A DNA stretch of 64,000 nucleotides from Pseudoalteromonas amylolytica (lineage in GTDB: Bacteria > Pseudomonadota > Gammaproteobacteria > Enterobacterales > Alteromonadaceae), in the NCBI RefSeq assembly GCF_001854605.1, contig NZ_MKJU01000022.1, forward strand, positions 186,001 through 250,000, given 5' to 3'. The position numbers and the translations under genes are program-made. The notes beneath the pieces were generated by a model, which did no database searches, had not been told where the DNA came from, and saw only the letters and a program-made list of their open reading frames with translations. Positions 17,801-25,635 of the stretch are shown one piece after another. The first letter of the stretch is position 1; each line of letters begins with the position of its first letter.

Positions 17801-17907
17801 GGAAAGCGCGTACACAGGCAGAGTTAGCGTTAATGGAAGAATTAGTGCCGCTACTAAATAAACTAGCCCAAGGGCGTGAGATTTCAGGATTGGCTGCGTA
17901 TGAGTAA
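14878..17907 (+). CDS. hsdR: Type I restriction enzyme, R (motor-nuclease) subunit
   Basis: A 1,009-residue HsdR. The N-terminal nuclease domain has a PD-(D/E)xK signature (YDVILLINGIPVVQIELK, about residues 117-133). The helicase motor has Walker A HTTGSGKT near 275-282, FIFDECHRSQFG near 389-400, GFTGTP near 418-423, LLTGFDSK and motif VI LIQAFSRTNR near 677-686. The C-terminal helical region binds the methylase complex. With HsdM and HsdS it forms the DNA-translocating restriction complex that cuts unmodified foreign DNA. The last 8 nt overlap hsdS. All key motifs look intact. Confidence 0.95.
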   Translation: MTKEQEIENALIAKLQDLKYTYREDIRDKASLEQNFRKKFEALNHVKLTDSEFARLRDEIVNSDVFVAAKTLRERNTFQREDGTPLQYTLVNIKDWCKNEFEVINQLRINTDNSHHRYDVILLINGIPVVQIELKTLGLTPRRAMEQIVEYKNDVGNGYANTLLCFMQLFIVSNRDNTLYFANNHNQHFSFNADERFLPIYQLAKEDNSKITHLDDFADNFLAKCTLGQMISRYMVLVASEQKLMIMRPYQIYAVKAIVDCIHQNRGNGYIWHTTGSGKTLTSFKASTLLKDNPDIDKCLFVVDRKDLDRQTREEFNKFQEGCVEENTNTEALVRRMLSDDYADKVIVTTIQKLGLALDENSKRNQQHKQNGKQTYKERLEPLRDQRIVFIFDECHRSQFGDNHQAIKTFFPKAQLFGFTGTPIFEDNATYKKIDGTIGSYKTTEDIFQKQLHAYTITNAIDDRNVLRFHIDYFGEKPKLEDLRNSKGQKKTSKPKLPSPEAVVGEILKKHDSATNHRRFNAILATASINNAIEYYQLFKQAQAAKMEEDDSYKQLNIVCVFSPPAEGNKDVQQIQEDLPQEKEDNQQAPDEKKAALKTIIADYNAQYGTNHTISEFDLYYQDVQQRIKDQKYTNKDYPHKNKIDIVIVVDMLLTGFDSKYLNTLYVDKNLKYHGLIQAFSRTNRVLNDTKPYGNILDFRYQEDAVNTAIARFSGQDKDRAKEIWLVDPAPQVIEQLDCAVSDLEKFMDSQGLTCTPANVNNLKGDAARSEFINRFKEVQRLKTQLDQYTDLNEEQVESVNTLLPDEQLRGFRGMYLETAKRLKAQQAKGSNDPDDPVQQLEFELVLFASAVIDYDYIMSLIAKSTDDDKPSKHKMSRQQLIDLISSSANLMDERDDIVDYINSLPTDKSLNEKAIREGYQNFKAEKSAKELALIAGKHNIEHEALQGFIDNILDRMIFDGEQLSELLEPLDLGWKARTQAELALMEELVPLLNKLAQGREISGLAAYE

Positions 17908-19153
17908 GTTGAAAAAAAAAGGTTTAGTTCCAGAACTCCGCTTTCCTGAGTATCGGTATGCCGATGAGTGGGGAAAAAAGCCGCTTAATAAAATCGCTAA
18001 AATTGTCATGGGGTCTTCACCCAAGTCATCAGCGTACAATAAAAATGGCGTTGGACTACCGTTACTACAAGGGAATGCTGATATTAAAAGCAGGCTATCA
18101 GTGCCTAGAATTTTTACGTCACAGATTACAAAAGAGTGTGAAATTGATGATATTTTATTAAGTGTGCGAGCCCCTGTCGGTACTGTAGCAAAATCCAAAC
18201 ATAATGCATGTATCGGCAGAGGAATGGCTGCAATACGGGCTATTCATGGTAATTACCAAGAGTTCATTTACCAGTGGCTGCTTCATTTCGAGCCATTCTG
18301 GAGCGATATATCGCAGGGTGGAACTTTCGATGCAGTTAACAGCGATGATATTAGAAAGTTGTTAGCTCCGATTCCAGAGAAAGAAGAGCAAAAGAAAATC
18401 GCCGATTGCTTGTCTTCTCTTGATGAACTAATCACCGCTCATACACAAAAGCACGAAGCGCTCCAATCTTATAAGAAAGGATTATTGCAAAAGCTCTTCC
18501 CCGCCGAAGATGAAACCGTTCCCGCACTGCGCTTTCCTAAATTTGGGGCTGAACCGGATTGGGTCGAGGAAAAATTTGGTGATATAACTAATTTTTCATC
18601 TGGAGGAACACCCTCCAAAGGTCGAGAAGACTATTGGGACGGTGATATACCATGGATTAGTGCCGCTTCTATGCATGATATTACGATTGAAGATTCTGAA
18701 AGATGTATTACCAAACTAGCAGTAGAGGAAGGGGCGCGTTTAGCCGTTAAGGGAACGCTCCTATTGCTAGTAAGGGGAAGTATGCTACACAAGCGAATAC
18801 CACTTGGAATCGCTGGCCGTGATGTGGCTTTTAATCAGGATGTTAAAGCGCTCAACCTTAAAAAACCTATTTTTGAAGAGTTCTTACTTTATTTGTTAAT
18901 AGCAAGCGAACTTAGGCTGCTTGGTGCTGTCACAAAAACTGGTATTGGTGCTGGAAAGCTTGATACAGCAGATCTTAAGGATTTTAGATTCAGAATTCCC
19001 CTAAATACTAAAGAGCAACAAAAAATCGCTGACTGCCTCTCGTCTGTTGACAATCTAATCAGAGCACAAGCGCAAAAAATTGAAGAGTTGAAAGATCATA
19101 AAAAAGGATTAATGCAAAAGCTATTTCCTAATATGGATGAGGTGAGTAGATGA
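17900..19153 (+). CDS. hsdS: Type I restriction-modification specificity subunit
   Basis: A 417-residue HsdS with two target-recognition domains, each followed by a conserved helix. The first helix ends QKKIADCLSSLDELITAH then YKKGLLQKLFP; the second QQKIADCLSSVDNLIRAQ then HKKGLMQKLFP. The internal duplication sets the spacing of the bipartite recognition site, which cannot be predicted from sequence. The ATG at 17900 lies inside the end of hsdR (ATGAGTAA overlap), giving translational coupling. Its stop overlaps the start of the prrC-like gene (ATGA). An upstream in-frame ATG at 17876 is rejected because it lies well inside hsdR. Confidence 0.93.
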   Translation: MSKLKKKGLVPELRFPEYRYADEWGKKPLNKIAKIVMGSSPKSSAYNKNGVGLPLLQGNADIKSRLSVPRIFTSQITKECEIDDILLSVRAPVGTVAKSKHNACIGRGMAAIRAIHGNYQEFIYQWLLHFEPFWSDISQGGTFDAVNSDDIRKLLAPIPEKEEQKKIADCLSSLDELITAHTQKHEALQSYKKGLLQKLFPAEDETVPALRFPKFGAEPDWVEEKFGDITNFSSGGTPSKGREDYWDGDIPWISAASMHDITIEDSERCITKLAVEEGARLAVKGTLLLLVRGSMLHKRIPLGIAGRDVAFNQDVKALNLKKPIFEEFLLYLLIASELRLLGAVTKTGIGAGKLDTADLKDFRFRIPLNTKEQQKIADCLSSVDNLIRAQAQKIEELKDHKKGLMQKLFPNMDEVSR

Positions 19154-20334
19154 CGGCTATTCGCACCTATCAAAATCTACGAGGGCTTGTCACACGTCTG
19201 CGCGATGATTTAAATGATAAAGAACTTGTTCTTCTCTATGCGTACAATCGCACAGGAAAGACTAGACTTTCGATGAATTTTAAAGATCGAGGAAAGCAGA
19301 ATAACGGCGGTAAACCAGATACGCTTTACTTTAATGCCTTCACTGAAGACTTATTTACATGGGAAAACGACTTAGAAAATGATGCTACACGTGGATTGCA
19401 GGTAAATCAGTATTCTAAGTTTTTTGATGGGTTTACCAACTTGGGGCTTGAACCAACGATTGATGAATACCTTAGTCGGTATGCTGACTTTGGGTTCGAC
19501 TTTGAATATAAAGAAATTCAACAAGGGAATGAAACATTCACCAAGCCGCACTTTGTAAAATTTAGCAAAGATGGTGAGGAAAATATTAAAATATCCAGAG
19601 GCGAAGAGAGCATTTTTATCTGGTGTATGTTTATGGCCATCTGCGAGCGAGTGCTTGATGGTCAAGAGTCATATCAATGGGTAAAATACATCTACGTTGA
19701 TGATCCTGTGTCATCGCTTGACGACAACAACGCAATTTCCGTTGCCTGTGATTTGGCTAAACTTCTCCGCAGAGCGACTAGTCGTAAGAATGATGATGGT
19801 ACGCCCAATCCTATGAAAGTCGTGGTTTCTTCGCATCATTCACTCTTTTTCAATGTTATGTGTAATGAGATCGGCAGAGCAAAAGGTAATGAGCCAAAGG
19901 TAAGACACAAACGGTATTTTCTTCATCGTCCTAACAATGACAATCGTTACATTCTTCGTGCCACTGAAGATACGCCATATTTTCACCATGTCGCAACGCT
20001 TTCGGAACTGCAACGAGCCGCCGATCCTGATGGAGGAACGCTTTATACATTCCACTTCAATGCCTTGCGCAGTATTATGGAGAAAACCGCTGCCTTTTTC
20101 GGCCATGCCGATATTAGTTTTTGCCTAAAGGCTTTAGATGATGATGAGAATAGTGCGTTATTTAACCGCGCTCTCAATCTTCTAAGTCATGGGAAATATG
20201 CTATTCATGAGCCAACCCCAATGGGGGAAGATAATCAGGATTTATTCCGGCAAATCCTAAGAGCATTTGTTACCAATTTTCAATTTTATCTGCCGGAAAT
20301 ACTTGGCGAGAACACTAGAAGGGCAACACCATGA
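19150..20334 (+). CDS. PrrC-like anticodon nuclease (ABC-ATPase fused to RNase domain)
   Basis: A 394-residue protein inserted between hsdS and hsdM with 4-nt overlaps on both sides. The N-terminal ABC-type ATPase has a P-loop LLYAYNRTGKTRLS near residues 29-42, a signature-like ISRGEES near 148, Walker B with D-loop YIYVDDPVSSLDDN near 180-193 and an H-loop SSHHS near 227. The C-terminal part has Arg307-x3-Glu311 and His347 (LRSIMEK and LSHGKY), matching the Arg-Glu-His triad of the PrrC anticodon nuclease. PrrC is held silent by its type I partner and cuts tRNA when a phage disables restriction. One oddity is that the P-loop carries Arg where ABC ATPases have a glycine (NRTGKT against NGxGKT). 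The role here is inferred from the family. Confidence 0.82.
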   Translation: MTAIRTYQNLRGLVTRLRDDLNDKELVLLYAYNRTGKTRLSMNFKDRGKQNNGGKPDTLYFNAFTEDLFTWENDLENDATRGLQVNQYSKFFDGFTNLGLEPTIDEYLSRYADFGFDFEYKEIQQGNETFTKPHFVKFSKDGEENIKISRGEESIFIWCMFMAICERVLDGQESYQWVKYIYVDDPVSSLDDNNAISVACDLAKLLRRATSRKNDDGTPNPMKVVVSSHHSLFFNVMCNEIGRAKGNEPKVRHKRYFLHRPNNDNRYILRATEDTPYFHHVATLSELQRAADPDGGTLYTFHFNALRSIMEKTAAFFGHADISFCLKALDDDENSALFNRALNLLSHGKYAIHEPTPMGEDNQDLFRQILRAFVTNFQFYLPEILGENTRRATP

Positions 20335-21962
20335 CCGAACAACAATTAAAAGACCTAGGTAAAACACTTTGGGATATTGCTGATAATCTGCGCGGCGCAA
20401 TGAACGCAGATGATTTTCGTGACTATATGCTGTCATTCCTGTTTTTACGCTACCTGTCAGACAATTATGAGGCTGCAGCAAAAAAAGAACTTGGATCGGA
20501 TTACCCAACTCTAGACAGTGATGATAAACGCGCGTCGTTAAGTGTATGGTATGCACAAAATGAAGATGATGTTCCTGCATTTGAAAAGCAAATGCGCCGT
20601 AAAGTACACTACGTGATTGAACCCGCACATTTATGGAGCAGTATCGCAGAGCTTGCTAGAACGCAACACGATGAATTGTTGCTTACGCTGCAAAGAGGCT
20701 TTAAGTACATCGAAAACAAATCCTTCGAAAACAGCTTTCAGGGTTTGTTCTCAGAGATTAATCTGGATTCTGAAAAGTTGGGCAAAAATTACAGTCTGCG
20801 CAATGCCAAACTTTGCAGCATTATTACTAAAATTGCCGAAGGAATTTCAGGTTTTTCAACGGACAGTGACACTCTCGGCGACGCATATGAGTATTTGATC
20901 GGCCAATTCGCGGCAGGCTCGGGCAAAAAAGCTGGTGAATTTTATACACCACAACAAGTATCGACCATATTATCAGAAATCGTAACACTGGATAGTCAGG
21001 AACCTGCAACAGGTAAGAAAAAGAAACTCAATAACGTACTGGACTTTGCTTGTGGTTCTGGCTCGCTGCTATTGAATGTCAGAAAAAAACTAAAAGAAGA
21101 CGGTGGCAGTGTAGGGCGTATTTACGGTCAAGAAAAGAACATCACTACTTACAACCTTGCTCGTATGAACATGCTGCTTCATGGGATTAAAGATTCTGAA
21201 TTTGAAATTCATCATGGAGATTCGCTTCTTAATGACTGGGATCTACTAAATGAAATGAACCCAGCTAAAAAGCTAAAATGCGATGCAGTTGTTGCCAACC
21301 CACCATTCAGTTATCGATGGGAGCCAACTGAGGCTTTAGGCGAAGATTTTCGCTTCAAGGGCCATGGACTTGCACCTAAGTCCGCAGCTGATTTTGCTTT
21401 CTTATTGCACGGCTTTCACTTTCTAGGTGACGAAGGCACTATGGCGATCATCTTGCCGCATGGAGTGTTGTTCCGTGGTGGAGCAGAAGCTCGAATCCGT
21501 ACTAAGTTGTTAAAGGACAACCACATTGATACGGTCATTGGCCTGCCTGCCAATTTGTTTTTCTCAACAGGTATCCCTGTGTGTATTCTTGTGCTGAAGA
21601 AATGTAAAAAGCCTGATGATGTACTTTTTATCAATGCAAGTGATGAAGACCATTTTGAAAAAGGAAAGCGCCAAAATAGCCTTTTGCCAAACCATATTCA
21701 AAAAATTGTTGATACCTATCAATTCCGTAAAGAAGAAGAGCGTTACGCTCGCCGAGTATCAATGGAAGAAATCGAGAAAAACGATTTCAACCTCAATATT
21801 TCAAGATATGTGAGTACGGCCAAACCGGAGGAAAAAGTCGATCTTCAAGCTGTTCATCAAGAGCTGGTTAATATAGAAAAAGATATTGTTGCTGCGACTG
21901 CTAAACATAACACGTTTCTAAATGAACTCGGTCTACCTCTATTACCTCTAGCAAAGGACTAA
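20331..21962 (+). CDS. hsdM: Type I DNA N6-adenine methyltransferase subunit
   Basis: A 543-residue HsdM with an N-terminal helical domain (MTEQQLKDLGKTLWDIADNL) and the gamma-class amino-methylase core: motif I DFACGSGSLLLN near residues 238-249 and motif IV NPPF near 323-326, followed by FKGHGLAPKSAADFAFLLH. It methylates adenine in the site defined by HsdS and protects host DNA. Its ATG overlaps the prrC-like stop (ATGA). The order R-S-prrC-M places the protective methylase last, so coupling along the operon matters for safe expression. Confidence 0.95.
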   Translation: MTEQQLKDLGKTLWDIADNLRGAMNADDFRDYMLSFLFLRYLSDNYEAAAKKELGSDYPTLDSDDKRASLSVWYAQNEDDVPAFEKQMRRKVHYVIEPAHLWSSIAELARTQHDELLLTLQRGFKYIENKSFENSFQGLFSEINLDSEKLGKNYSLRNAKLCSIITKIAEGISGFSTDSDTLGDAYEYLIGQFAAGSGKKAGEFYTPQQVSTILSEIVTLDSQEPATGKKKKLNNVLDFACGSGSLLLNVRKKLKEDGGSVGRIYGQEKNITTYNLARMNMLLHGIKDSEFEIHHGDSLLNDWDLLNEMNPAKKLKCDAVVANPPFSYRWEPTEALGEDFRFKGHGLAPKSAADFAFLLHGFHFLGDEGTMAIILPHGVLFRGGAEARIRTKLLKDNHIDTVIGLPANLFFSTGIPVCILVLKKCKKPDDVLFINASDEDHFEKGKRQNSLLPNHIQKIVDTYQFRKEEERYARRVSMEEIEKNDFNLNISRYVSTAKPEEKVDLQAVHQELVNIEKDIVAATAKHNTFLNELGLPLLPLAKD

Positions 21963-21973
21963 AAGGATTTGAA

Positions 21974-22999
21974 ATGCCCTTGTACCAAATTACGAATGAC
22001 GCTCTTTTAGAATTGCCTTCTACTTCGTTTCAGCAGGAAAGTTTGTGGGAGCGTCGTGATCTCCAACGGTTATTGAAGGTAAATATACAAGCTATCGATG
22101 AGAACGTTATGGTGATCGCTGAAGAATTTGGCGATTGGAGCGAAAGTGGTAGAAGAATTGATCTTTTAGCCATTGATAGAGATGCTAATTTGGTTGTCAT
22201 TGAGCTTAAACGCACTGATTGCGGTGGGCATATGGAGTTACAGGCAATTCGTTACGCAGCGATGGTTGCGAATATGACATGGGATCATGCAAAGTCAGCT
22301 TTTCAAAAATATCTGATTAACAATCAAATTGATGCAGATGCAGAAGCCAAACTATGCGAGTTTTTGGGGTGGTCAGACCCGAATGAAGATGACTTCGCCC
22401 AAAACGTAAGAATAGTATTGGCCTCAGCAAATTTTTCAAAAGAAATTACAACATCGGTACTGTGGCTAAATGATCGAGATTTAGACATTAGTTGCGTTAG
22501 ACTTTCATTACATAAAATTGACGATAAGCTGGTCCTAAGTGCAGACCAAATCATTCCACTGCCTGAAGCGGAAAGCTATCAAATTGAAGTGAAACAAAAG
22601 CGCCGACAGGAGCGGGTATCTCGCACTGAGAACAAAGACCGCTCTCTATTCTCCATTACTTACATGGAAAAGGTATACGCTGAAGGTTTCAAAAAATCGG
22701 ACATCGCTTATCACACTGTATCATTGTTAGACGAAAAAGGTTTGATCGACGATGATGTTTTTGACTTTCTTCGGTCTGACACCTCTTGTAGCTTTAGGCT
22801 TCTTAAACACCTTGAGGAAATGACCGAAACAGAGAAAAGGTATTCTAAATATCGTTTCAATAGAGAGCCAGAAATTCGCTATGGCGACTCTGGTTATTAC
22901 ATAGCGCGCAACTGGGGGGTGAATAACGTCCAGAAGTTCATCGACAAGATTGAAGCTCGCTTTCCTAAGATCTGTTACAGCTCTAATTCAAACATCTAA
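21974..22999 (+). CDS. NucS/DUF91-like PD-(D/E)xK nuclease
   Basis: A 341-residue protein whose N-terminal domain carries a NucS-like nuclease motif: GDWSESGRRIDLLAIDRD then LVVIELKR, about residues 54-82. The Asp and the ExK triad elements are all present, as is a Gln-bearing helix (HMELQAIRYAAMVANM). The C-terminal third (about 215-335) is an unassigned domain with winged-helix-like spacing. It starts 11 nt after hsdM, so it is the last gene of the restriction operon. Genes of this kind recur next to type I systems. It may act on DNA of invaders or serve as an accessory nuclease, but substrate and partner are not known. Confidence 0.75.
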   Translation: MPLYQITNDALLELPSTSFQQESLWERRDLQRLLKVNIQAIDENVMVIAEEFGDWSESGRRIDLLAIDRDANLVVIELKRTDCGGHMELQAIRYAAMVANMTWDHAKSAFQKYLINNQIDADAEAKLCEFLGWSDPNEDDFAQNVRIVLASANFSKEITTSVLWLNDRDLDISCVRLSLHKIDDKLVLSADQIIPLPEAESYQIEVKQKRRQERVSRTENKDRSLFSITYMEKVYAEGFKKSDIAYHTVSLLDEKGLIDDDVFDFLRSDTSCSFRLLKHLEEMTETEKRYSKYRFNREPEIRYGDSGYYIARNWGVNNVQKFIDKIEARFPKICYSSNSNI

Positions 23000-23003
23000 T
23001 AAT

Positions 23004-23033
23004 AGGCATATAAGGCACATCTGTGCCTATTTA
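23004..23033 (+). terminator. Hairpin after the restriction-modification operon
   Basis: AGGCAC-ATCT-GTGCCT at 23013-23028 is a perfect 6-bp stem just after the nuclease stop. It is followed by ATTTAGTTACT, not a clean T run, so it is a modest intrinsic terminator. Confidence 0.45.
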
Positions 23034-23187
23034 GTTACTGACACAGCACAAAGATAAGCTCTTTTTAGCCATTGTTAATCAGTTCTTACAACCTCTACAC
23101 TTTGAACAATTTAACGGTTTATTAAACCTATCGCACTAGAATACAACTATCGATTTAATTCGTTCGGGTGAGACAAAGAGGCGAACA

Positions 23188-23301
23188 ATGACGCATTATA
23201 TAAATAGTTCTGAGTACATAGGGTCTGGTTCATCACGAATCTATGTGAGCAAAGCTTTAGATTTGCGCGGCGTTCCAGCATTCGGAGCCTTTTATGAATA
23301 A
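23188..23301 (+). CDS. 37-residue ORF coupled to the following coiled-coil gene
   Basis: ATG at 23188 with GAGG 6 nt upstream, encoding MTHYINSSEYIGSGSSRIYV followed by 17 residues ending GVPAFGAFYE. Its stop (TAA at 23299) overlaps the next gene's start (ATG at 23294) by 8 nt, the same arrangement as hsdR-hsdS. It could be a true micropeptide or a leader that tunes translation of the next gene. No family is recognised. Confidence 0.5.
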   Translation: MTHYINSSEYIGSGSSRIYVSKALDLRGVPAFGAFYE

Positions 23302-24013
23302 GGAATTCGAACAAGCCGAAGCAACTCGTTCAGCTAAGCAGCGCCAAGAAGACATAGATCAAATCAATCAAGAACGAGCTGGCATCGAAACGTCACGCAT
23401 CCCCAAAACGGGCTTGCTAAAAGCCAAGCATGAAGAACGCCAGCGAGAAAAAGAACACAAAAACCGCATCAATTCACAATTACTGTCTCAGGCATATCAA
23501 GACGCACACGATCGTACTCTACGCTTATTAAATGACACGGAAGATCTGCTTTATCAGGCTTTAATCCAATCAAAAGACGACTTATTCCGCATTCAAACAG
23601 AGCATGAGAAATTGCTGGATAAGGCCATAACGCTCCCTAATGGCGAAAAAGCTTTTATCAGCGAGCAAGGGGAAGTCTATAATGAAAATGGTGAACGTCT
23701 GGAAATCGAGGACGTACAAGCCATTTATGCCAGTCACCCGAATGCACCAAGCTGGGAAGCCTTCTTAGCTAGTCAAGAAGCGTTAATCGCCGCCAATGAC
23801 AAACACGATCAATTGCTCATTCATGAAGAGCGCTTAGTTGAATTACGCGAAGAGTTAGAGGATGAGAACAACCCGCCATCTATGGATCGACTGGAAAGTA
23901 TCACTCAAGAACTTCGTGATGTATCAGCGCAGATTTCCCCCAAACCAGATCATGACGTTGCTTTAGAAGTCTCCCACACCCAGCCAGTAAAAGTACCAGA
24001 CCTATCACTGTAA
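23294..24013 (+). CDS. Coiled-coil protein of the mobilizable element
   Basis: A 239-residue, highly charged soluble protein (MNKEFEQAEATRSAKQRQED...). Long helical, Glu/Arg/Gln-rich stretches occupy residues 1-110 and 175-215, split by a small globular segment (GEKAFISEQGEVYNENGERL, about 116-135) and a Pro-rich tail. No enzyme motif is visible. The start is fixed by overlap with the small upstream ORF. Coiled-coil proteins like this accompany relaxase genes on mobilizable elements, but no function can be assigned. Confidence 0.6.
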   Translation: MNKEFEQAEATRSAKQRQEDIDQINQERAGIETSRIPKTGLLKAKHEERQREKEHKNRINSQLLSQAYQDAHDRTLRLLNDTEDLLYQALIQSKDDLFRIQTEHEKLLDKAITLPNGEKAFISEQGEVYNENGERLEIEDVQAIYASHPNAPSWEAFLASQEALIAANDKHDQLLIHEERLVELREELEDENNPPSMDRLESITQELRDVSAQISPKPDHDVALEVSHTQPVKVPDLSL

Positions 24014-24199
24014 ATACTTGCAGTAGCACATATATTGGTATTACGGTTACCATGTTAGGTTATGGTGATTTAATACCGATTCATTGGTTTCCTCTGTTTT
24101 TGACAGTCTATGAAGTTCTGTGTAGTTTGTTGCGAGGCATATCTGAGTAAAAAAACAAACTTTTGCCTGTTAGTTAGGCGTTGGTAACAAGGAAATATT

Positions 24200-25099
24200 G
24201 TGCAGTGTCTATTTTGTAAAGAAGCTAGCCATCATACCAAAGGGGTAGAGCATCTTATTCCTGAGTCATTTGGGAGCAAAAAGTTAGTTCTTCCCAAAGG
24301 ACTAGTTTGCGATAAATGTAATAACTATTTTGCGAGAAAGGTTGAAAGACCAGTAATGTCTCACCCCTCGATGAGGAATGTCAGGGGTTGGTATCAAGTT
24401 CCTAATAAAAAAGGAAAGAGGCCGAGCGTATTAGGTCATATTGCCGGAACAGAAATTCAGATAAACATGAAGCTAGATAAAAATAAAAAGCTTCAAATAA
24501 AGGCTGAAAAGGGGTCCGAGCAAGAAATTGTCGACAAGTACTTAAAGGATATGGAAACTACTGGTGAATTTCCTCCATTTCTTTTCCCAATAGATATAGA
24601 TCCTCCCCAAAAAGAAATGTCAAGGTTTTTAGCCATGTTGGCTTTAGAGGCCTTAGCGCTTAGGTTTTCTTATGGGAATGCGGAGGACAAGATAATTGAT
24701 GAGCCAAGCTATGACTTGATTAGAGGTTACGCTCGATATGGGAAAGGGGTTGAAGAGTGGCCCTATCATCGTCAAGTACTTTATCCAATGGATACTCTCA
24801 TGAAACATCCTGACTCAGGTGAATGGGTACAAGTTGGATTTGGTCATGACATTATTCTTACGCCTCACCCTGAGACATATGTATCTTTTAATTTATACGG
24901 AGTCCAATTTACTATAAATGTTGGAGGTCCATCCATTCACGGTTATGAAATGTGGCTTAAGGATAATGACCCTTTAGAAAGAACAGGTAGCAAACTCGTA
25001 AAAAGAACCGTAGATGGACAAGAAAAATACTACCTAGAAGGAGAGTTCTGCATGAAAAAAGGTGCAGAGTATGATCGAAAGAATTGGCTGGGAAAATAG
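24200..25099 (+). CDS. HNH endonuclease family protein
   Basis: A 299-residue protein with an N-terminal HNH_5-type motif. It has CLFCKEA near residues 3-9, EHLIPESFG near 17-25 (the central His/Asn-like positions) and CDKCNNYF near 37-44, giving two CxxC pairs for the structural zinc. The rest (50-299) is an unassigned specificity or partner domain. The start is GTG at 24200 with AAGGA 6-7 nt upstream. Upstream DNA ends in TTAGTTAGGCGTTGG, and downstream begins ATAACAAGTCAATCAAC with a hairpin, both reminiscent of integron cassette junctions. Probably a nuclease carried as accessory cargo, possibly defence; target unknown. Confidence 0.75.
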   Translation: MQCLFCKEASHHTKGVEHLIPESFGSKKLVLPKGLVCDKCNNYFARKVERPVMSHPSMRNVRGWYQVPNKKGKRPSVLGHIAGTEIQINMKLDKNKKLQIKAEKGSEQEIVDKYLKDMETTGEFPPFLFPIDIDPPQKEMSRFLAMLALEALALRFSYGNAEDKIIDEPSYDLIRGYARYGKGVEEWPYHRQVLYPMDTLMKHPDSGEWVQVGFGHDIILTPHPETYVSFNLYGVQFTINVGGPSIHGYEMWLKDNDPLERTGSKLVKRTVDGQEKYYLEGEFCMKKGAEYDRKNWLGK

Positions 25100-25109
25100 T
25101 GTTGTTACA

Positions 25110-25160
25110 TAACAAGTCAATCAACTACGCGCAGCGAAGCTGCGCCGGTTGTTAAGGCTT
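25110..25160 (+). other. Hairpin / attC-like sequence after the HNH gene
   Basis: GCGCAGC-GAA-GCTGCGC (25129-25145) is a perfect 7-bp stem nested in CAAC...GTTG and flanked by ATAACAAG and TTAAGGC. It could be a terminator shared by the convergent genes. Its layered symmetry also recalls an integron attC site, though the right-hand core is degenerate. Confidence 0.4.
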
Positions 25161-25167
25161 ATTCAAA

Positions 25168-25479
25168 TTACTTGTGATAAGTGCCGCATTCCCTTTCTGT
25201 AAGGGCGATAAATATTGCACTCGGATATGAAGACGGATATTTTTCCATACTCGCTAAAATTAGACTGTTGCGCTCAGCTCGCTTGTCTCCAAAGTACCAA
25301 TCAATGACACATTTCCCAGTCTCTTTACTTTTGGCAGCAGCGACATGCCCAAGCGAATACATCGCGCCTTGAATCCAAAATTTTTTATAAGAATTATCAA
25401 GCTCTAAAAACTCAGCGTTAGTCATTCCAGTAGCAACAGCTTGAAAGCTCACCCCAACGGACAGGGCTCCATATAACAA
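25168..25479 (-). CDS. Small exported protein, Rap1a/Tai immunity-like (tentative)
   Basis: A 103-residue reading frame from a TTG at 25479. Residues 1-18 look like the core of a signal peptide (LYGALSVGVSFQAVATG). The mature part has FLELDNSYKKFWIQGAM, GKCVIDWYFGD and ALTERECG, resembling the spacing and Cys pair of Rap1a/Tai-type periplasmic immunity proteins; I hold this loosely. The frame stays open upstream through KYKLKKF but has no ATG or ribosome binding site in the present arrangement. If the segment between the inverted repeats at 25496-25508 and 25623-25635 were flipped, the frame would gain ATG CCA and become a 114-residue protein starting MPTFKYKLKKFLLYGALSVG, a complete signal peptide. 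Confidence 0.55.
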   Translation of the reverse strand: MLYGALSVGVSFQAVATGMTNAEFLELDNSYKKFWIQGAMYSLGHVAAAKSKETGKCVIDWYFGDKRAERNSLILASMEKYPSSYPSAIFIALTERECGTYHK

Positions 25480-25495
25480 AAACTTCTTTAATTTA

Positions 25496-25635
25496 TATTT
25501 GAAAGTTGATAAAGGTATAATAACTGCGTACTCAGCAAGGATTTAATGGTGCGTCCCACCACACTTACAGCCTGTTGAATCCTTGCTAATCTATTTATAC
25601 GTAAAGGGAAAATGGATTATGCCAACTTTCAAATA
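25496..25635. repeat. Nested inverted repeats, candidate invertible segment
   Basis: Outer arms TATTTGAAAGTTG (25496-25508) and CAACTTTCAAATA (25623-25635) are perfect over 13 bp and stay similar for about 10 bp beyond. Inner arms AGCAAGGATT (25534-25543) and AATCCTTGCT (25578-25587) are perfect over 10 bp. The 114-bp inside holds a TATAAT (25516-25521), an AAAGGG ribosome binding site and two ATGs (25612 and 25619). It lies between the exported-protein gene and a tyrosine recombinase gene. Confidence 0.7.
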
